In this document: positions 58,645 through 64,000 of the stretch, piece by piece | Layout of the letters: the number at the start of each line of letters is the position of its first letter | Position numbering within the stretch: position 1 is the first letter of the stretch | Assembly: GCA_946550725.1 (NCBI GenBank) | Contig: CAMNQX010000008.1 | Coordinates: 1-64,000, forward strand | Origin: an uncultured Clostridia bacterium | GTDB taxonomy: Bacteria > Bacillota > Clostridia > Oscillospirales > Oscillospiraceae | Direction of reading: 5' to 3' | Length of the DNA stretch: 64,000 nt | Program-made: the position numbers and the translations under genes | Notes under the pieces: model-generated | The model's database searches: none | What the model was told of the DNA's origin: nothing | What the model saw: the letters and a program-made list of their open reading frames with translations, nothing else

Positions 58645-60252
58645 ATGCTTACTGTGTCCGAACTGTCCCTGCAATACGGCGGAACGTACCTGTTCAAGGA
58701 CGTGAACCTGCAATTCACCCAAGGCAACTGCTACGGGGTGATCGGCGCCAACGGCGCGGGGAAATCCACCTTTCTGAAGATCATTTCCGGGCAGCTGGAG
58801 CCTACCTCCGGAGAGGTCAGCCAGGCGCCCAACACCCGCATGTCCATCCTGAAGCAGGACCAGAATATGTACGACAGCTTCACGGTGATGGATACCGTCG
58901 TCATGGGCAACCAGCGGCTCTACGACATCGGCAAGGAGAAGGACGCCATCTACGCCAAGGAGGAGATGACCGACGAGGACGGGATGCGCGCCTGCGAGCT
59001 GGAGGCGGAGTACGCCGAACTGGGCGGCTGGGAGGCGGAGGCGGACGCCAGCCGGATCCTCCAGGGCCTGGGGGTGGCCACCTCCTGGCACGACCAGCTC
59101 ATGTCCGCCCTGGACCCCCGGCTGAAGGTAAAGGTGCTGCTGGCCCAGGCGCTGTTCGGGCAGCCCGACCTGCTGCTGCTGGACGAGCCGACCAACAACC
59201 TGGACATCAACGCCATCAACTGGCTGGAGGACTTTTTGCTGGACTACCCCGGCACCGTCATCGTGGTCTCCCATGACCGCCACTTTTTGAACACCGTGTG
59301 TACCCACATCGTGGATATCGACTACGGCAAGATCAAGATGTATGTGGGCAACTACGACTTCTGGTACGATTCCTCCCAGCTCATGCAGAACCTGATGAAG
59401 AACCAGGCCAAGAAGAACGAGGAGAAGGCCCAGGAGCTGAAGGACTTCATCTCCCGCTTCTCCGCCAACAAGTCCAAGGCCAAGCAGGCCACCGCCCGCC
59501 GGAAGCTGCTGGAAAAACTGACCATGGAGGAGATGCCCGCCTCCTCCCGCCGCTACCCCTGGGTGGGCTTCTCCCCCGACCGGGAGGTGGGCAAGGACAT
59601 TTTGTTCGTCACCGACGTGTCCAAGACCATCGACGGGGTGAAGGTGCTGGACAAGGTGAGCTTCACCGTGAACAAGGGGGACAAGATCGCCTTCGTGGGC
59701 GACAACGAAAACGCCCAGACCGCTCTGTTCAAGATCCTGGTGGGCGAGCTGGAGCCGGACGAGGGCAGCGTGAAGTGGGGCCAGACGGCCACCTTCTCCT
59801 ACTTCCCCAAGGACAATACCCCCTTCTTTGCCGGCTGCGACGACAGCATTTTGGACTGGCTGCGTCAGTACTCCGAGGACAAGCACGAGAGCTACCTCCG
59901 GGGCTTTTTGGGCCGGATGCTCTTCTCCGGGGACGATATCTTCAAGCCCGTGAAGGTCCTCTCCGGCGGCGAGAAGGTGCGGTGCATGCTCTCCCGCATG
60001 ATGCTCTCCGGGGCCAACGTGCTGCTGCTGGACCAGCCCACCAACCACCTGGACCTGGAGTCCATCGCCGCGGTGAACAACGGCCTGAACGCCGTGCCCT
60101 GCAACGTCCTGCTGGCCACCCACGACCACCAGATGGTGTCCACTGTGGCCAACCGCATCTTCGACTTCACCGCTGACGGCCAGCTCATTGACAAGCGGAT
60201 GGAATATGACGACTACCTGGCCTGGCAGGCCGAGCAGGCCGCCCAGGGTTGA
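58645..60252 (+). CDS. ABC-F ATPase (YkpA/YbiT-like)
   Basis: A 535-residue soluble protein with two ABC domains and no membrane segment; relatives act on ribosomes. ABC1 has Walker A 'GANGAGKSTFLKI' and Walker B 'LLLLDEPTNNLDI'. A linker (about 250-300) follows. ABC2 has 'VLSGGEKVRCMLSRMML' and 'LLLDQPTNHLDLES', but its P-loop reads 'GDNENAQTALFKI', with Gln in the Lys position, and Walker B has Gln-Pro in place of Glu-Pro. The second site thus looks weak or inactive. AAGGAG precedes the ATG. Confidence 0.88.
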   Translation: MLTVSELSLQYGGTYLFKDVNLQFTQGNCYGVIGANGAGKSTFLKIISGQLEPTSGEVSQAPNTRMSILKQDQNMYDSFTVMDTVVMGNQRLYDIGKEKDAIYAKEEMTDEDGMRACELEAEYAELGGWEAEADASRILQGLGVATSWHDQLMSALDPRLKVKVLLAQALFGQPDLLLLDEPTNNLDINAINWLEDFLLDYPGTVIVVSHDRHFLNTVCTHIVDIDYGKIKMYVGNYDFWYDSSQLMQNLMKNQAKKNEEKAQELKDFISRFSANKSKAKQATARRKLLEKLTMEEMPASSRRYPWVGFSPDREVGKDILFVTDVSKTIDGVKVLDKVSFTVNKGDKIAFVGDNENAQTALFKILVGELEPDEGSVKWGQTATFSYFPKDNTPFFAGCDDSILDWLRQYSEDKHESYLRGFLGRMLFSGDDIFKPVKVLSGGEKVRCMLSRMMLSGANVLLLDQPTNHLDLESIAAVNNGLNAVPCNVLLATHDHQMVSTVANRIFDFTADGQLIDKRMEYDDYLAWQAEQAAQG

Positions 60253-60286
60253 ACAAAAGCCGTTTGAGGAAAGGATGTGACCGCTC

Positions 60287-61159
60287 ATGAAGCGAAATCT
60301 GGGCTTTGCGCTGGTGTTGTCTACGTTGGGCCTGGGCCTGGCGGGGCTGTTTCTCCGCCGGTGGCAGCTGGATACCGCCTTTGAGCCGGCCTCCGGGCTG
60401 CTGACCCCTCACCAACCGGCCACCGTGGCGCTGATCGCGGTGGTGGCGCTGGCGGCGGCGCTGGCCGTAGGACTGTCGGTGGCCCTCTTCCGGGGGGAGG
60501 CCCCCAAGGGCTACCTGGCCAATCTGGCCGCCCCCAATCTGGGGGTGGGGCTGGTGACGCTGCTGGCGGGCGGACTGTTATTCGCCGGCGGCGTGCTGGG
60601 CATCCGGGACTACGCCCTGCGCATGGATGACCGAATTGTCCGGCTGGTGCTGGGCATCTGCCTGGCGCCCACGGGGATCGCCGTGGGGCTGATCGGCCTT
60701 TTAGGCCAGCAGCGCAGCGAGGCCAAGGGCCGGTTCCACGGGGCGCTGCTGGCGCCGGGGTACTGCGCCTGCGTGTGGCTCATCTCCGCGTTCCAGGGCC
60801 ACGCCGCCAACCCCAATGTGATGGAGTATGTGTTTCTGCTGACGGGCATTGTGTGCGTGGTGTTCGCCTGCTACGCTTCGGCGTCCTTCTCCTTTGAGAA
60901 GCCCCGGCCCATCCTGTGCGCGGCCGCGTCCGCCATGGGGATCGTGCTGCTGATGGTGTCCGCCGCCGACCACCCGTGGGGGATGGACCTGATGACGGTC
61001 CTGGGCTTCGAGGTCTACCTCCTGGCTCAGCTGATCTGCCTGGTGAGCTGTAAGGCGCACCCGCCGGAGCTGGAGGAATGGGCCGCTCCCGTTGAGGACG
61101 GCGGGGAAGCGGACGCAAACGAGGATCAAGTCCAACCGAGAGGTGAGGAAGATGAATAA
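60287..61159 (+). CDS. Polytopic membrane protein of unknown function
   Basis: A 290-residue protein with about seven hydrophobic segments (near 10-28, 48-68, 80-105, 125-145, 155-170, 185-200, 215-260) and an acidic C-terminal tail. I do not recognise a family. AAAGGATGTG precedes the ATG. It overlaps metG by 8 bp, so it is translated with it and perhaps with the ABC-F gene. Confidence 0.65.
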   Translation: MKRNLGFALVLSTLGLGLAGLFLRRWQLDTAFEPASGLLTPHQPATVALIAVVALAAALAVGLSVALFRGEAPKGYLANLAAPNLGVGLVTLLAGGLLFAGGVLGIRDYALRMDDRIVRLVLGICLAPTGIAVGLIGLLGQQRSEAKGRFHGALLAPGYCACVWLISAFQGHAANPNVMEYVFLLTGIVCVVFACYASASFSFEKPRPILCAAASAMGIVLLMVSAADHPWGMDLMTVLGFEVYLLAQLICLVSCKAHPPELEEWAAPVEDGGEADANEDQVQPRGEEDE

Positions 61160-63119
61160 GAAACCGTATTATATCACGACCCCGATCTACTATCCCTCCG
61201 CCAAGCTCCACATCGGCCACGCCTACTGCACCGTGGCCACCGACGTGCTGGCCCGGTACAAGCGGCTCCAGGGCTATGAGGTGATGTTCCTCACCGGCAC
61301 CGACGAGCACGGCCAGAAGATCGAGAAGAAGGCCCAGGAGGCGGGCATGACCCCCAAGGAGTTCGTGGACTCCATCGTGGAGGCCCCCGGCGGTGTGAAG
61401 GACCTGTGGAAGCTGATGAACATCTCCAATACCCGCTTCATCCGCACCACCGACGACTACCACGTTCAGTCCATCCAGAAAATTTTCCGCAAGATGTACG
61501 ACAACGGTGACATCTACAAGGGCACCTACAAGGGCAAGTACTGCACCGACTGCGAGGCCTTCTGGACCGAGACCCAGCTCAAGGACGGCAAGTGCCCCGA
61601 CTGCGGCCGGGACGTGCACGACGCGGAGGAGGAGGCTTATTTCTTCCGCCTCTCCAAGTACGCCGACAAGATCCGGGAGCTTTTGACCACCACCGACTTC
61701 CTGGAGCCGAAGAGCCGGGTGAACGAGATGGTGAAGAACTTCATCGACCCCGGCCTGGAGGACCTGTGTGTCTCCCGCACCTCCTTCACCTGGGGGGTGC
61801 CTGTGGACTTCGACCCCAAGCACGTGACCTATGTGTGGCTGGACGCGCTCTTTAACTACGTCACCGCTCTGGGCTATCAGAACGACAAGTATGACGATTT
61901 CGACGCCTTCTGGCCCGGGGTCAACATCGTGGGCAAGGAGATCGTGCGGTTCCACTCCATCATCTGGCCCGCCTTTTGTATGTCGGTGGGCATCCCTATT
62001 CCCAAAAAGGTGTTCGGCCACGGCTGGCTGCTGCTGGACGGCGGGAAAATGTCCAAGTCCAAGGGCAACGTGGTGGACCCCTACCTGCTCAGCGAGAAAT
62101 TTGGGGTGGACGCGCTGCGCTTCTTCCTGATGCGCTCCTTCCCCTTCGGCAGCGACGGCAACTTCTCCAACGAGCTGCTCATCCAGACCATCAACGTGGA
62201 CCTGGCCAACGATCTGGGCAACCTGGTGAGCCGCACCACCGCCATGGTGGACAAATACTTCGGCGGCGCCCTCCCGGAAAACCAGACGGCGGACCCTGCC
62301 TTGGACGGGGAGCTGACGGCCATGGCCTCTGCCCTGCGTGGGAAATACGAGGACGCCATGGAGCACTTCGCCCCCCACAAGGCGCTGGAGGAGGTCTTTG
62401 CCGTCGTCCAGCGGGCCAACAAGTATATCGACGAAAATGCCCCCTGGGCGCTGGCCAAGGACATGGACGCCAACGGAGCGCGGCTGGCCCATGTGCTCTA
62501 CAACCTGTTGGAGGCCACCCGCGTCTGCGGCATTTTGCTCACCCCCTTTATGCCCCAGACCATGGAGAAGCTGTTCGCCCAGATCGGCGCGGACGAGAGC
62601 GTTCAGACCTGGGACGCGGCGGGACAGTGGGGCGCGCTGCCCGAGACGGTCACCGTGCACCGGGGCGACGCACTGTTCCCCCGGGTGGACGCGGACGCGG
62701 CCATCGCGGAGCTGGAGGAGGCCGCCAAGGCCGCCAAAGCCGGGAACGGCCCCGTCATTGAGACCGAGCCGCTGGCCGATGAGACCGTGGACTTCGACAC
62801 CTTCTGCAGGTCCGACTTCCGGGCGGTGAAGGTGCTCTCCTGCGAGCGGGTGAAAAAGAGCGAAAAGCTGCTGAAATTCACCCTGGACGACGGCACGGGC
62901 ACGCCGAGACAAATTCTCTCCGGCATCGCCAAGTGGTACGCCCCGGAGGACCTGGCGGGCAAGACGCTGGTGGCCATCGTCAACCTTCCGCCCCGGAAGA
63001 TGATGGGTCAGGAGAGCCAGGGCATGCTTATCTCCGCCGTCCACACCGTGGACGGGGAGGAGACGCTGAACCTTTTGATGGTGGACGACAAGATCCCGGC
63101 AGGGGCGAAGCTCTGCTAA
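61152..63119 (+). CDS. metG: Methionyl-tRNA synthetase
   Basis: A 655-residue class-I synthetase: HIGH motif in 'KLHIGHAYCTVATDVL', a zinc knuckle (CTDC then CPDC, about 125-150), KMSKS in 'DGGKMSKSKGNVVDP' and a C-terminal Trbp111-like tRNA-binding domain (about 555-655). GAGAGGTGAGGAAG precedes the ATG, inside the upstream gene's end. Length fits dimeric forms. Confidence 0.96.
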   Translation: MNKKPYYITTPIYYPSAKLHIGHAYCTVATDVLARYKRLQGYEVMFLTGTDEHGQKIEKKAQEAGMTPKEFVDSIVEAPGGVKDLWKLMNISNTRFIRTTDDYHVQSIQKIFRKMYDNGDIYKGTYKGKYCTDCEAFWTETQLKDGKCPDCGRDVHDAEEEAYFFRLSKYADKIRELLTTTDFLEPKSRVNEMVKNFIDPGLEDLCVSRTSFTWGVPVDFDPKHVTYVWLDALFNYVTALGYQNDKYDDFDAFWPGVNIVGKEIVRFHSIIWPAFCMSVGIPIPKKVFGHGWLLLDGGKMSKSKGNVVDPYLLSEKFGVDALRFFLMRSFPFGSDGNFSNELLIQTINVDLANDLGNLVSRTTAMVDKYFGGALPENQTADPALDGELTAMASALRGKYEDAMEHFAPHKALEEVFAVVQRANKYIDENAPWALAKDMDANGARLAHVLYNLLEATRVCGILLTPFMPQTMEKLFAQIGADESVQTWDAAGQWGALPETVTVHRGDALFPRVDADAAIAELEEAAKAAKAGNGPVIETEPLADETVDFDTFCRSDFRAVKVLSCERVKKSEKLLKFTLDDGTGTPRQILSGIAKWYAPEDLAGKTLVAIVNLPPRKMMGQESQGMLISAVHTVDGEETLNLLMVDDKIPAGAKLC

Positions 63120-63123
63120 TTGG

Positions 63124-63150
63124 CGGGCCGATGAGGACATCGGCCCCTAC
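63124..63150 (+). repeat. Hairpin repeat family A, plus-oriented copy
   Basis: CGGGCCGATG, loop AGGA, CATCGGCCCCTAC, starting 5 bp past metG. The partner is at 63174-63200. Confidence 0.88.
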
Positions 63151-63173
63151 GGGAAGATGATCGAGAGCGATTT

Positions 63174-63200
63174 GTAGGGGCCGGCGTCCCCACCGGCCCG
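63174..63200 (-). repeat. Hairpin repeat family A, minus-oriented copy
   Basis: Plus-strand GTAGGGGCCGGCGTCCCC then ACCGGCCCG. In family orientation the stem is GGGCCGG with CCGGCCC, another paired change. It ends 19 bp before gyrA. Confidence 0.86.
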
Positions 63201-63219
63201 GAAAGTGGTGAAAGATAAA

Positions 63220-64000
<781 letters not shown>

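Noticed and set aside
60780-63140. A 786-codon minus-strand open frame opposite metG
   Set aside because: Antisense to metG with shadow-type composition and no ribosome site.

Overview
The window comes from a high-GC, endospore-forming member of the Clostridia, most like the Oscillospiraceae (Flavonifractor/Lawsonibacter/Intestinimonas-like). Evidence: a gerA-type germinant receptor operon, the noc-soj-spo0J and darA-holB-ricT gene sets, a MurT/GatD pair, SLH-domain exported proteins, strong Shine-Dalgarno sites and sigma-A promoters, and very high G+C at third codon positions. It is the chromosomal replication-origin neighbourhood: dnaA, dnaN, recF, remB, gyrB, rpmH, rnpA, yidD, yidC, jag and the start of gyrA are all present. 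The lineage is inferred from gene content and codon style; no search was run.

Layout. 1-342: two tandem consensus promoters leaving the window leftwards. 343-3454: gerAB-gerC-gerAA (minus strand). 3455-3871: a cluster of hairpins. 3872-10945: tadA, mntP (plus), a YgfK-like Fe-S flavoprotein, a parvulin lipoprotein, a YitT protein and a GH18 lipoprotein. 11208-18053: the conserved glmU-prs-pth-mfd series, split by intergenic hairpin repeats. 18187-20364: murT-gatD (plus). 20456-26446: padR/DUF4097, thlA, and a GntR-ABC ATPase-permease operon. 26598-31149: an HD protein, noc, a three-copy 110-bp tandem repeat ending in a parS site, soj, a small envelope protein, spo0J and a coiled-coil membrane protein. 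31186-41418: serS, SLH protein, mscL, rsmG, a MinD-like ATPase, mgsA, hisS, an SLH-parvulin fusion and aspS. 41597-44227: a 41-codon gene (minus) and a large YcdB/SLH protein, flanked by inverted repeats. 44498-54611: dnaA, probable oriC, dnaN, a further copy of the parS-linked repeat, yaaA, recF, remB, an MmcQ-like protein, gyrB, rpmH, rnpA, yidD, yidC, jag. 54875-63119: yaaO-like decarboxylase, darA, holB, ricT, an ABC-F protein, a membrane protein and metG. 63220-64000: gyrA (5' part).

The main unusual signals are these. (i) A 110-bp unit is repeated three times between noc and soj. A parS half-site recurs exactly every 110 bp and a full parS closes the array; a related copy lies between dnaN and recF. 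(ii) A family of about 27-nt intergenic hairpins shows compensatory stem changes around a conserved loop. (iii) Transcription polarity flips at about 26.5 kb, not at dnaA, so the noc-to-aspS block would run head-on to forks leaving an origin at dnaA. (iv) Several core proteins lack expected key residues: GatD without its Cys/His, a GlmU with a degraded pyrophosphorylase half, a DnaA with a changed DNA-contact motif, and Ala at the GyrA quinolone position.
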